This document shows, one piece after another, positions 8,925 through 16,433 of a stretch of DNA of 64,000 bases (the first letter of the stretch is position 1; every line of letters begins with the position of its first letter). A model generated the notes under the pieces. It saw nothing but the letters and a program-made list of their open reading frames with translations, did not search any database and was not told where the DNA came from. The stretch is from Nocardia beijingensis NBRC 16342 (GTDB lineage Bacteria; Actinomycetota; Actinomycetes; Mycobacteriales; Mycobacteriaceae), in the NCBI RefSeq assembly GCF_001612785.1, contig NZ_BDBC01000021.1:41985-105984 (forward strand), in the 5' to 3' direction. The translations under genes were made by a program, and so were the position numbers.

Positions 8925-8934
8925 CCGCCCAGGG

Positions 8935-10440
8935 TCAGGCGACGGGCGCCGGTCGCCGGACGGCCGATTTCGGCATCCCGGTGAGCGTCTTGCCGAGGTC
9001 GGTGCGCAGCGTGGTGGCCGAGTCGAGCAGGTAGTTCTGCCGCACCTTCCACGGATGACGGCCGCCTTGGCGGGGGAACTCGCCGATGGAGCGCTGGATG
9101 TAACCGGAGGCCAGATCCAGGAGCGGGTGTTCCTCGAGCGTGCCCCTCGGCTCGGGCACCACGGCGGCGTAACCCTTGCGATCCATGTGGTTGAGCACCT
9201 TGCAGACCAACCGGGAGGTGAGATCGGCGCGCAACGTCCACGAGGCGTTGGTGTACCCGATGCACACGGCGAAGTTGGGGACGCCGGTGAGCATGGCCCC
9301 TTGCCAGACGAACTGCTCCGACAGGTCGACCCGCACGCCGTCGACGCTGGGCGCGATGCCGCCGAAGGCGAGCAGTTGCAGCCCGGTCGCGGTGATCACG
9401 ATGTCCGCCTCCAGCACCCGGCCGGACTTCAGCCGGATGCCCTCCGGCACGAAGGTGTCGATGTGATCGGTGACGACCTCGGCCTTGCCTTTCTTCATGG
9501 CCTTGAAGAAGTCGGCGTCCGGCACCGCGCACAGACGCTGGTCCCAGGGGTTGTAGCTGGGGGTGAAGTGCTCGGCGACGGCCTGTTCGTCCTTCAGGAT
9601 GCGTGTGGTGAGGCCGGTGAGCAGCTTGCGCGCCGCCGCCGGCCGGCGACGGCAGTACTGGTAGAAGCCGATGCCGAACAAGATGTTCTTGGTCCGGATC
9701 AGGCGATGCGCAGGCCGCGGCGGCAGCAGCTCGCGGATCCGGTCGGCCAGTTTGTCCCGCCCCGGGACAGCGCTGATCCAGGTCGGCGACCGTTGCAGCA
9801 TCGTCACCAGCTGCGCCTGCTCCGCCATCGCGGGGACCAGGGTGACCGCGGTCGCGCCGCTGCCGATCACGACGACGCGCTTGCCGCGATAGTCGATGTC
9901 CTCGGGCCAGAACTGCGGGTGCACCACTTGGCCGGTGAAGGACGCGATGCCGGGGAATTCCGGCGCGTACGGCTGGTCGTAGTTGTAGTATCCGGCGCAG
10001 GCGTAGAGGAACCCGCAGGTCAGCGTATGTGTTTCGACCGCGCCGGACGCGTCGCGCCGCTCGAGCGTCAAGGTCCAGCGCGCGGCGTCGCTGTCCCAGT
10101 CGGCCGCGAGCACTTTGGTGCGGAAGCGGATGTGCCGGTCGATGCCGTTCTCGGTCGCGGTCTCGGTGATGTAGCGCAGGATCGACGGACCGTCCGCGAT
10201 CGACTTGGCGTCCCGCCACGGCTTGAACGGGTAGCCGAGAGTGAACATGTCGGAGTCCGAGCGGATGCCGGGGTAGCGGAACAGGTCCCAGGTGCCGCCC
10301 AGCGAGTCGCGGGCCTCCAGGATGGCGTAGGCCTTGCCCCTGCACTCGGTCTGCAACCGGTAGGCAGCGCCGATCCCGGATAGCCCCGCGCCGACGATCA
10401 CGACATCGAGGTGTTCCGGTGCGGCATCGGTCTGCGTCAT
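8935..10440 (-). CDS. MymA/EthA-like flavin monooxygenase (Baeyer-Villiger type)
   Basis: 501 aa two-dinucleotide-fold monooxygenase. FAD motif GAGLSGIGAA (17-26), the family block GGTWDLFRYPGIRSDSDMFT, the Baeyer-Villiger fingerprint FTGQVVHPQFWPED, and NADPH motif VVVIGSGATAV are all present. The sequence most resembles mycobacterial MymA (Rv3083). The divergent neighbour is a VirS-like AraC regulator, exactly the mymA/virS arrangement. Likely substrates are ketones or acyl compounds, and relatives also activate thioamide drugs; neither is demonstrated here. The ATG at 10440 has GGAG just upstream. The remaining mymA-operon lipid genes are not next to it. Confidence 0.88.
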   Translation of the reverse strand: MTQTDAAPEHLDVVIVGAGLSGIGAAYRLQTECRGKAYAILEARDSLGGTWDLFRYPGIRSDSDMFTLGYPFKPWRDAKSIADGPSILRYITETATENGIDRHIRFRTKVLAADWDSDAARWTLTLERRDASGAVETHTLTCGFLYACAGYYNYDQPYAPEFPGIASFTGQVVHPQFWPEDIDYRGKRVVVIGSGATAVTLVPAMAEQAQLVTMLQRSPTWISAVPGRDKLADRIRELLPPRPAHRLIRTKNILFGIGFYQYCRRRPAAARKLLTGLTTRILKDEQAVAEHFTPSYNPWDQRLCAVPDADFFKAMKKGKAEVVTDHIDTFVPEGIRLKSGRVLEADIVITATGLQLLAFGGIAPSVDGVRVDLSEQFVWQGAMLTGVPNFAVCIGYTNASWTLRADLTSRLVCKVLNHMDRKGYAAVVPEPRGTLEEHPLLDLASGYIQRSIGEFPRQGGRHPWKVRQNYLLDSATTLRTDLGKTLTGMPKSAVRRPAPVA

Positions 10441-10510
10441 GTCTCCAGTGTGCGAGCCCGACGGCCTCCCTTTCTTGACTTTGCGCGACAACTATTTGAT
10501 CCTCGACGAC

Positions 10511-11548
10511 ATGTCGGTGATTCGGTCCGCGGGGTTGCGCGGTTTTCGCGCGACCGTGGCCGAACTCGGCGGCGACGCGGAGGCGCTGGCCTCGGCGTGC
10601 GGCCTGCCGGTGGCCGCCCTGGACGCCGACGACCTGCTGGTGCCCGACGAGCGGGTCGCGGCCGTGCTGGAACTGGCCGCGCACCAGCTGCGCTGTCCCG
10701 ACCTGGGACTGCGGATCTCCCAGCGGCAGGATCTGGACATGCTCGGCCCGCTGGCGCTGGCCATCCGGAATTCCCCGTCACTGGCGGACGCGCTCGAGTG
10801 CTCGGCGCGGTATCTGTTCCTGCACGCGCGGTCGCTGAGCCTGACGCTGGAACCGGACCCTTACGGGGACCGCGGGGTGATCGCGCTGCGCTACGGCGTG
10901 CGCCCGGGACTTCCCACCCCCGTCCAGGGCACCGATCTGGGCCTGGCATTCGTGCATCGCACCATCCAGCGCTTGGTGGACGACCGGTACGGGTTGCGCT
11001 CGGTCGAGCTGCCCTATCGCCCCGAGGCGGCGCTCGCCCGTTACGAGGAATTCTTCGGCGCCCCGGTGCGCGCCGGGCGGCCGTTCCCGGCGCTGCGGGT
11101 GCCGAGCAGCCTGGCGAGCAGGCCGCTCACCGGGGGTGACGAGAACCTGCACCGGCTGGCGATGGCCTTCCTCGCCGAGCAGTCCGGCGCCGCGGCGGCG
11201 GCGCTCGCCCCGCAGGTGCGCGCCGCCGTGCAGCAGTTGCTCGGCACGTCCGCGCCCGAGATCGGCGCGGTGGCCCGGCTGCTCACGGTGCACCCGCGCA
11301 CCTTGCAGCGCCGTCTCGCCGCCGAGAACACCTCGTTCGCCGAAATCCTCGACGAGGTCCGGCGAGACGCGGCGCGGCGGTATCTCGCCACGACGGACAT
11401 GCCGATGAGTCAGGTCGCCTCGCTGATCGGGCTGTCCGAACAGGCGACCTTCACCCGCTGCGCTCGAAGATGGTGGGGCACAACGCCTACCGCCCTGCGC
11501 CGCGCGGAGGCGCACGGAAGCGCCCAGCCGCACCACAGTTTCGGGTGA
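10511..11548 (+). CDS. AraC-family regulator, VirS-like
   Basis: 345 aa. The N-terminal ~190 residues are an arabinose-binding-type (PF12625) ligand domain; the C-terminal ~100 carry two helix-turn-helix motifs (IGAVARLLTVHPRTLQRRLAAE and MSQVASLIGLSEQATFTRCARR). It is divergent from the MymA-like monooxygenase across 70 bp, matching the VirS-mymA layout in M. tuberculosis, where VirS controls the monooxygenase. The intergenic region has TTGACT at 10475-10480 as a possible -35 element. The ATG at 10511 is used because the reading frame upstream runs into the shared promoter. Confidence 0.85.
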   Translation: MSVIRSAGLRGFRATVAELGGDAEALASACGLPVAALDADDLLVPDERVAAVLELAAHQLRCPDLGLRISQRQDLDMLGPLALAIRNSPSLADALECSARYLFLHARSLSLTLEPDPYGDRGVIALRYGVRPGLPTPVQGTDLGLAFVHRTIQRLVDDRYGLRSVELPYRPEAALARYEEFFGAPVRAGRPFPALRVPSSLASRPLTGGDENLHRLAMAFLAEQSGAAAAALAPQVRAAVQQLLGTSAPEIGAVARLLTVHPRTLQRRLAAENTSFAEILDEVRRDAARRYLATTDMPMSQVASLIGLSEQATFTRCARRWWGTTPTALRRAEAHGSAQPHHSFG

Positions 11549-11668
11549 CAGGCCGGGCCTCCTGGACGACCTCCCGGCGCATCCGGCGCGGCTGGTGGCG
11601 CTCGAATCGCCGCTGGGAAGCCCCGATTCGGCCGCTAGACTCTCCGATCGGACTGGGAAGGGGGCCGC

Positions 11669-12043
11669 ATGGACGCGGTTATCAAGGAGGTCGCCGAGGA
11701 GGGCAAGCGGCTGATCGACCGGGCCTGGCTCGGCGAACTCAGCCGCGACCAGGCGGTGCACATGTTCGTCCAGGTCGGCGACGGCATGGTGCGCTACGAA
11801 ACGGCGCTGACCATCATCGACGACGGCGTGCAGCGGCTGTCCGCCAACGCCAGGCGGCTGCGCATCCTGCGCTGGTGCGCGGTGCTGGAATTTCCGCTGT
11901 TCGGCACGTTCGCCGTGCTGGCGGTGCTGGTGGGGGATCTCGTCACCGCCGCGCTCTCGGTGCTGTTCCTGCTGATCCTCCAGATCATCCACCGCACGAT
12001 GGTGCCGCATCCCATGGCGGTTCCCCGCCAACCCCGCACCTAG
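11669..12043 (+). CDS. Small two-helix membrane protein, function unknown
   Basis: 124 aa. The first ~65 residues are amphipathic and helical with many charged residues; two membrane helices follow (about 72-90 and 92-108), ending in a short Pro-rich tail. GGAAGGG lies 10 nt before the ATG. I do not recognise a family. It stands alone in orientation with the VIT-type transporter 50 bp downstream, but the latter appears to have its own promoter. Confidence 0.65.
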   Translation: MDAVIKEVAEEGKRLIDRAWLGELSRDQAVHMFVQVGDGMVRYETALTIIDDGVQRLSANARRLRILRWCAVLEFPLFGTFAVLAVLVGDLVTAALSVLFLLILQIIHRTMVPHPMAVPRQPRT

Positions 12044-12082
12044 CCGTCCGAGCGGCCTGCCCTCGCGCCGCGCGGTGGTGAT

Positions 12083-12088
12083 TAGGGT
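12083..12088 (+). promoter_or_regulatory. -10 box of leaderless VIT gene
   Basis: TAGGGT ends 7 nt before the ATG at 12096. There is no ribosome-binding site, so transcription and translation probably begin together. Confidence 0.5.
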
Positions 12089-12095
12089 GCTTGTC

Positions 12096-12824
12096 ATGGC
12101 TCGCACGACCGACGCGTCCGGCGCACATCCGCACGAACCGCACGGCGACGGCTTCGCGTCCAAGCTCAACTGGCTGCGCGCGGGCGTGCTCGGCGCGAAC
12201 GACGGCATTGTGTCCACCGCGGGTCTGGTCGTCGGCGTCGCGGCGGCGACGACCGACACATCGGCCTTGTTCACCGCGGGCATCGCGGGCCTGTCGGCGG
12301 GTGCGATCTCCATGGCGGTGGGCGAGTACGTCTCGGTGAGCACGCAGCGCGATTCCGAGCGGGCCCTGCTGGCGAAGGAGCGCAGGGAACTGCGCGACGA
12401 GCCGGACTACGAGCTTGTCGAACTCACGGGGATCTACCAGGCGAAGGGTCTGACGCCGGAAACGGCGCGCAAGGTCGCCGAAGAACTCACCGCGCACGAC
12501 GCGTTCACCGCGCACGCGGAGGCCGAACTGGGCCTCGATCCCACCGAGCTGACCAACCCGTGGCAGGCGGCCTTGTCCTCGGCGGTGGCCTTCACGCTCG
12601 GCGCGCTGCTGCCGTTGCTCGCCATCCTGCTGCCGCCGGTCACCGCGCGCATCCCGGTGACGTTCGCGGCCGTGCTGGCCGCGCTCGCGCTCACCGGGTC
12701 GGTCAGCGCCGGGCTGGGCGGAAGCTCCCGTGGCCGGGCGGTGGTCAGGGTGGTGCTCGGTGGCGCGCTGGCGATGGCCGTCACCTACGGCATCGGGCAG
12801 CTCGCGGGCGTCGCCGGAATCTGA
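12096..12824 (+). CDS. VIT1/CCC1-family Fe2+/Mn2+ transporter
   Basis: 242 aa membrane protein of the VIT family. The first helix bears LGANDGIVSTAGLVVGVAAA and the second GLSAGAISMAVGEYVSVSTQRDSE, both diagnostic. A cytoplasmic metal-binding hairpin rich in Glu follows (ERRELRDEPDYELVEL onwards), then three further helices. Family members export or store ferrous iron and manganese. The ATG at 12096 is preferred to the upstream GTG at 12075 because a TAGGGT box ends 7 nt before it. It ends at a very strong hairpin. Confidence 0.9.
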   Translation: MARTTDASGAHPHEPHGDGFASKLNWLRAGVLGANDGIVSTAGLVVGVAAATTDTSALFTAGIAGLSAGAISMAVGEYVSVSTQRDSERALLAKERRELRDEPDYELVELTGIYQAKGLTPETARKVAEELTAHDAFTAHAEAELGLDPTELTNPWQAALSSAVAFTLGALLPLLAILLPPVTARIPVTFAAVLAALALTGSVSAGLGGSSRGRAVVRVVLGGALAMAVTYGIGQLAGVAGI

Positions 12825-12842
12825 CCGAGCCCTGGACGCGAA

Positions 12843-12891
12843 CACGCCGGTGCCGGGCGAAGGCCGTCGGCCTTCACCCGGCACCGGCGTG
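12843..12891. terminator. Strong bidirectional hairpin
   Basis: A 49-nt inverted repeat: CACGCCGGTGCCGGG...GAAGGCC pairs with GGCCTTC...CCCGGCACCGGCGTG, one mismatch in 23 bp, 3-nt loop. It lies between the convergent VIT and CsbD-like genes. Confidence 0.8.
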
Positions 12892-12901
12892 CGGTGTGCG
12901 G

Positions 12902-13075
12902 TCAGCGCTTGAAAGCGTCCCGCAGTTTGTCCGCGGCGCGTTTCAGATTGCCGCGAGCCTGCTCCCGCCGCCCCTCGGCCTCCAGCCGGGAGTTACCGGT
13001 CGCTCGGCCGAGGAATTTCTTCACGCTGCCCCTGCCCGCTTGCACTTGATGCGCGAGGCGATCTTCGAACTTCAT
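12902..13075 (-). CDS. CsbD-like small stress protein
   Basis: 57 aa. Starts MKFEDRLAHQVQAGRGSVKK, continues with GRATGNSRLEAEGRREQARG and ends NLKRAADKLRDAFKR. This has the CsbD layout of short amphipathic helices with a GN...LEAEG...Q..G repeat, and is very basic. CsbD proteins are abundant in general stress responses; a molecular role is not settled. AGAGGA is 7-8 nt before the ATG. It sits with two other small genes on the same strand (DUF6131 and a two-TM protein), a typical actinobacterial stress cluster. Confidence 0.75.
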   Translation of the reverse strand: MKFEDRLAHQVQAGRGSVKKFLGRATGNSRLEAEGRREQARGNLKRAADKLRDAFKR

Positions 13076-13086
13076 GCGGAATTCCT

Positions 13087-13242
13087 CTAGTAATACCAGC
13101 GGCGGCCACCCACCGGACGGCCCACCGAACCGGCCACGAGCAGCACTAGCCCGATGATCAGCACGATGATGCCCGCGGTGGTGAGCAGCCCGATACCGAG
13201 CAGCCAGCCCAGGACCAAGAGGATGAGGCCGAGAATGATCAT
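13087..13242 (-). CDS. DUF6131-type small hydrophobic membrane protein
   Basis: 51 aa, almost wholly two membrane helices (MIILGLILLVLGWLLGIGLL and IIVLIIGLVLLVAGSVG) with a short basic/aromatic tail GGRRWYY. This matches the DUF6131 pattern. AAGGA precedes the ATG at 13242 by about 9 nt; a longer in-frame reading from 13359 is Arg/His-rich and unlikely. It lies 11 bp upstream of the CsbD-like gene on the same strand and is probably co-transcribed with it. Function unknown. Confidence 0.7.
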   Translation of the reverse strand: MIILGLILLVLGWLLGIGLLTTAGIIVLIIGLVLLVAGSVGRPVGGRRWYY

Positions 13243-13265
13243 TGTCGTGTTCCTTTTCTTCTCAA

Positions 13266-13703
13266 TTACTTGGCGGTCACGGGTTTCGAGGTCGAGACCG
13301 TGGCGCCGCGATCGGTGCGAGCAGTACCCGAACCGCGTGTGCCCAACCACCGCCGCCAAGCCGGCTCCTGCGGAGCCCGCTCCACCGGTGTGGCAGTGCC
13401 TGCCGTCAGATCCCGCCGCACTGCCGCCATCTCACGGCGGGACTGGGCGAGTTCACGACGCGCCACCACGCCGCGGCGGGTCACCCGCCAGGCGCCGGAC
13501 AGCACGAGGGCCAGTCCGAGCATCCCGATCGCACCGAGCGTGACGCCGTAGCCGAACAACGCGCCGGTGGAACCGTGGAAGTGATAGTCGAATACCGCGA
13601 AATCACTCGTCAGTTGCTGAGCGGGGCCGGTGTTACCGACGACCGCGGCAACTCCGATGAGCACGGCCGCGATCAAGGCGATGAGCCCGATGATGATGAT
13701 CAT
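13266..13703 (-). CDS. Two-TM membrane protein with cytoplasmic basic tail
   Basis: 145 aa. Helix 1 is at residues 1-23 (IIIIGLIALIAAVLIGVAAVV), followed by a short extracytoplasmic segment (QLTSDFAVFDYHFHGSTG), then helix 2 at ~50-72. The C-terminal half is Arg-rich and helical (RRELAQSRREMAAVRRDL) and ends in disorder. It lies 23 bp upstream of the DUF6131 gene and is presumably in the same unit. I recognise the type from actinobacterial stress loci but not a functional family. Confidence 0.65.
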   Translation of the reverse strand: MIIIIGLIALIAAVLIGVAAVVGNTGPAQQLTSDFAVFDYHFHGSTGALFGYGVTLGAIGMLGLALVLSGAWRVTRRGVVARRELAQSRREMAAVRRDLTAGTATPVERAPQEPAWRRWLGTRGSGTARTDRGATVSTSKPVTAK

Positions 13704-13816
13704 GGCAATCCCTGTTGCGTCGAGTCGTTTGACAACTCCGCAATTCCCGGGGCCCCCACGATCAAACGGGACAAAAAGGAAAGTTTGAGCGAAGGGAATC
13801 GGTCAATGCGATTCCC

Positions 13817-14011
13817 ATGACGTACACGGTTACTCTGCACAACGTTACCCGCGAGTCCGCGTCCGCGATCGAATCGTCGCTGCGCGGTGTCAACGGTATC
13901 GATTCGGTCGACATCGACGTGGCCTCGGAGCGCGCGCTGGTGAACTCGACCACGCTCACCTACGGTGAGGTCCTCGACGCGATCCGGCAGACCGGAGCCG
14001 CCGCCTCCTGA
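13817..14011 (+). CDS. Heavy-metal-associated-fold protein lacking the CxxC motif
   Basis: 64 aa with the beta-alpha-beta-beta-alpha-beta pattern of HMA/CopZ domains: YTVTLHNVT, a helix ESASAIESSLRGV, IDSVDIDVASERALV, then LTYGEVLDAIRQTGA. The position of MxCxxC is occupied by HNVTRESA, so the copper/zinc-binding cysteines are absent and it cannot bind metal in the usual way. The ATG at 13817 is divergent from the membrane-protein gene. The P450 gene follows 83 bp downstream on the same strand; whether they are co-transcribed is uncertain. Confidence 0.65.
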   Translation: MTYTVTLHNVTRESASAIESSLRGVNGIDSVDIDVASERALVNSTTLTYGEVLDAIRQTGAAAS

Positions 14012-14093
14012 GCAAGGCTCGGTTCCCACCGAGACCCACGGGCCGTCGTCGGCGGGCCCCGAACCCCTCGATCCGGTGCGGGATGATGGCCGG

Positions 14094-15260
14094 GTGACGG
14101 ATGTGTTCGACTCCGACTTCGCCCGGAACCCGTGGCCCACGCTCGCGCGACTGCGTGCCGAAGGGGGCGTACACCGCGTTCGCACGCCCGACGGACCGCA
14201 GGCCTGGCTGGTGACGCGCTACCGCGACGTACGGGCGGGTCTGCTGGACGAGCGGCTGTCCACCCGGGACCGGCACGCGAAGGGGGACGACTACCGGGGT
14301 TTTCCCGTGCCGCCGCCCCTGGACCTGATGCTCAGCGCCGCCCCGGACGACCACGCGCGGCTGCGCAGCCTGATCACCGCCGAGCTGTCGCCACGCCGGC
14401 TGGCCGAGTGGACCGACCGCGCGCCCGAGCTGGTGGATTCGCTACTGCACGACCGTGATCCGGGCGAGACGGTCGATCTGGTCGAACGACTCGCGGTGCC
14501 GCTTCCCACAGCCGTGCTCGGCGAACTGCTCGGCCTCGACGACTCCACCGCCGAACGTCTTCGCGGATGGGCGAATTCGACCTTGCTGCCCTCGGCGTCG
14601 CCACCACGTGCCCGCGACACGCTCGCCGCCATGCGCGCGATCATGGCGGACGCCACCGCGCGGGCGCAGCGCGCCGACACTCCGCTCGGACGTTGGGTGG
14701 CCGCGCACCGGTCCGCCGGATCGCCGACCGGCGCCGAACTCACCGGACTGCTGTTCTACCTGCTGTTCGTCTGGTACGAAGTGCTCGCCGACCTGATCGC
14801 CGGTTCGGTGCTCACCTTGCTCGGGCGTCCGGAGCAGCGGCAGGCCTGGCACGCTCTGCGCGACAAGCGATCCGGCGTCGACGAGTTGCTGCGTTACCTC
14901 TCCCCGCAGGTGCTGGCCGGACCGCGCTTCGCGACCACCGACCTGGTCGTGAGCGACACGACGATTCCCGCAGGGCAGACGGTGCTGCTGTGCCTGGCCT
15001 CGGCCAACCATGATCCCGAAATCTTCGACCGGCCGGCCGAATTGGACATCACCAGGGACCGGGGCGACCAGCTCGCGCTCGGCTACGGCGTGCACGCCTG
15101 CTTGGGCAACGCTCTGGTGCGCACCGTCACCGCGGCCGCTCTCGATCACGTGCTCACCCGATGGCCGGACGCCGCGCTCGCGGTGGACGAACGAGAGATC
15201 GGCTGGCGCTCCGGTTTCCGCCATCGCGGACCGGTGGCGCTGCCGGTGGAACTCCGATGA
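14094..15260 (+). CDS. Atypical cytochrome P450
   Basis: 388 aa bacterial P450. Family marks: APDDHARLRSLITAELSPRRL (C-helix region), ELLRYLSP as the ExxR helix, and the heme loop LALGYGVHACLGNALVRT with Cys336. Two conserved features are altered: the I-helix reads LLFYLLFVWYEVLADLI, where GHETT is normal, so the acid is kept (E229) but both threonines are replaced; and the heme loop has Leu where Phe normally starts FGxGxHxC. Such changes occur in P450s with non-standard chemistry. No ferredoxin or reductase is adjacent. The GTG at 14094 is the most likely start. Confidence 0.85.
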   Translation: MTDVFDSDFARNPWPTLARLRAEGGVHRVRTPDGPQAWLVTRYRDVRAGLLDERLSTRDRHAKGDDYRGFPVPPPLDLMLSAAPDDHARLRSLITAELSPRRLAEWTDRAPELVDSLLHDRDPGETVDLVERLAVPLPTAVLGELLGLDDSTAERLRGWANSTLLPSASPPRARDTLAAMRAIMADATARAQRADTPLGRWVAAHRSAGSPTGAELTGLLFYLLFVWYEVLADLIAGSVLTLLGRPEQRQAWHALRDKRSGVDELLRYLSPQVLAGPRFATTDLVVSDTTIPAGQTVLLCLASANHDPEIFDRPAELDITRDRGDQLALGYGVHACLGNALVRTVTAAALDHVLTRWPDAALAVDEREIGWRSGFRHRGPVALPVELR

Positions 15261-15426
15261 GATGGGGCGAGCGACGATGATCGCCCCACCTGCTACCGCT
15301 TTCGAATGCCGGGCCTCTCGTGATCGGCGCCCTGCCAGGGATCGACCACACCGGCATGCGCCGACGGAGCAGGGACGAGTATGATCTACGCCACACAACC
15401 CTGTCAACCACAGGAGACACGCTGAT

Positions 15427-15870
15427 ATGGGGGAGGACTTACACCCGTTCACGCGGGCTCTCAACACGCTCATCAACGGAATGCACCCGCCCACAGGCAA
15501 AGACGGGCGACCGCAGGAGATCACCCACCGAGCGCTGGCCGAGGACATCCACCGCACCACCGGAGCGCGCCTGTCCGCCAACTACCTCTGGAAGCTGCGC
15601 ACCGGGCAGGCGGTGAACCCGTCCTACGAGACGCTGGAGGTGTTCCGCGGTTACTTCGGTCTCGACAGCCTGGACCCGTTCACCGACCCGCGCCTGGCGG
15701 CGTCGCGCGGCAGCGAACTGGCATTGATCAACGCGCTCAAGGGAAATGCCGAACACGAGGTGCTCGAGCTGGTGCTGCGCGACGGGCTGCAACAGGGTAC
15801 GGTGCGCGCTGAATCGGTGCTGGCGATGCTGGAGGTCCTGCGGCGCATCGAGAACGAACAGAACGAGTGA
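15427..15870 (+). CDS. EspR-like helix-turn-helix regulator
   Basis: 147 aa. The N-terminal two thirds match the EspR/XRE-type fold: FTRALNTLINGMHPPTGKDGRPQEITHRALAEDI, then recognition helix GARLSANYLWKLRTGQAVNPS, and a C-terminal dimerisation helix ending in Glu/Asn. In M. tuberculosis EspR is a global DNA-bridging regulator of ESX-1 genes; several paralogues exist per genome. Here it heads a cassette, with the ImmA/IrrE protease gene 3 bp downstream. AGGAG lies about 10-14 nt before the ATG, and TATGAT at 15379-15384 is a candidate -10. Confidence 0.8.
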   Translation: MGEDLHPFTRALNTLINGMHPPTGKDGRPQEITHRALAEDIHRTTGARLSANYLWKLRTGQAVNPSYETLEVFRGYFGLDSLDPFTDPRLAASRGSELALINALKGNAEHEVLELVLRDGLQQGTVRAESVLAMLEVLRRIENEQNE

Positions 15871-15873
15871 GCG

Positions 15874-16431
15874 ATGCGGATCGCGGCTTGGAGCGAGGAC
15901 GGAGGTGACCAGCCGGTGCTGGATCGTCGCTGGCTGCGCGGGGAACTGCGCGCCATGGGGCTGTCCGGCCGGTTCACCGTCGGCGAGCTGGCCGAGGCGG
16001 TCGCCGAGCGCCGCGCGCGTCCGCTGCGGCTGCGCCCGGAGAACTTTCCGGTCACCGGGCTCACCGGCGGCCTGCTGGTCACCGACGCCATCGATTTCAT
16101 CGCCTACCAGCGCAACACCTCGAAGGTGCATCAGGACCACATCGTCTGTCACGAACTCGGCCATCTGCTCGCCGGGCACCGCACCGTCGATGTGCGCGGC
16201 GCGGAAGCGGTGCGGCTGCTCGCGCCGAACATCGACCCCGCCGTGGTGCGGCGCATGCTCGGGCGCACCAGCTACGCGCAGCCGCAGGAGCGCGAGGCGG
16301 AGCACATCGCGAACATGCTGATGGCGCACCACATCACGCAGTGGACGGCACGCGAGGAGTGGGTGCTGCCCGATTCCGCGCCGGTCACCGCACGCAGGCT
16401 GCTGGACGCGCTGGGACCGGGCCGGGACTGA
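15874..16431 (+). CDS. ImmA/IrrE-family metallo-endopeptidase
   Basis: 185 aa. Zinc motif HELGH (H93, E94, H97) in HQDHIVCHELGHLLAGHR, with a downstream glutamate cluster QEREAEHIANML as third ligand, which is the ImmA/IrrE (DUF955) signature. Such proteases are paired with XRE-type regulators, which they cleave to relieve repression (ImmA/ImmR, IrrE/DdrO). Its placement 3 bp behind an EspR-like HTH gene and 2 bp ahead of a multi-TM gene strongly suggests regulated proteolysis of that regulator, but this is inference. Confidence 0.85.
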   Translation: MRIAAWSEDGGDQPVLDRRWLRGELRAMGLSGRFTVGELAEAVAERRARPLRLRPENFPVTGLTGGLLVTDAIDFIAYQRNTSKVHQDHIVCHELGHLLAGHRTVDVRGAEAVRLLAPNIDPAVVRRMLGRTSYAQPQEREAEHIANMLMAHHITQWTAREEWVLPDSAPVTARRLLDALGPGRD

Positions 16432-16433
16432 GG

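Noticed and set aside
8935..11548. Calling the monooxygenase ethA with an ethR-type regulator.
   Set aside because: The divergent regulator is AraC/VirS type, not TetR/EthR, and the sequence is closer to MymA.
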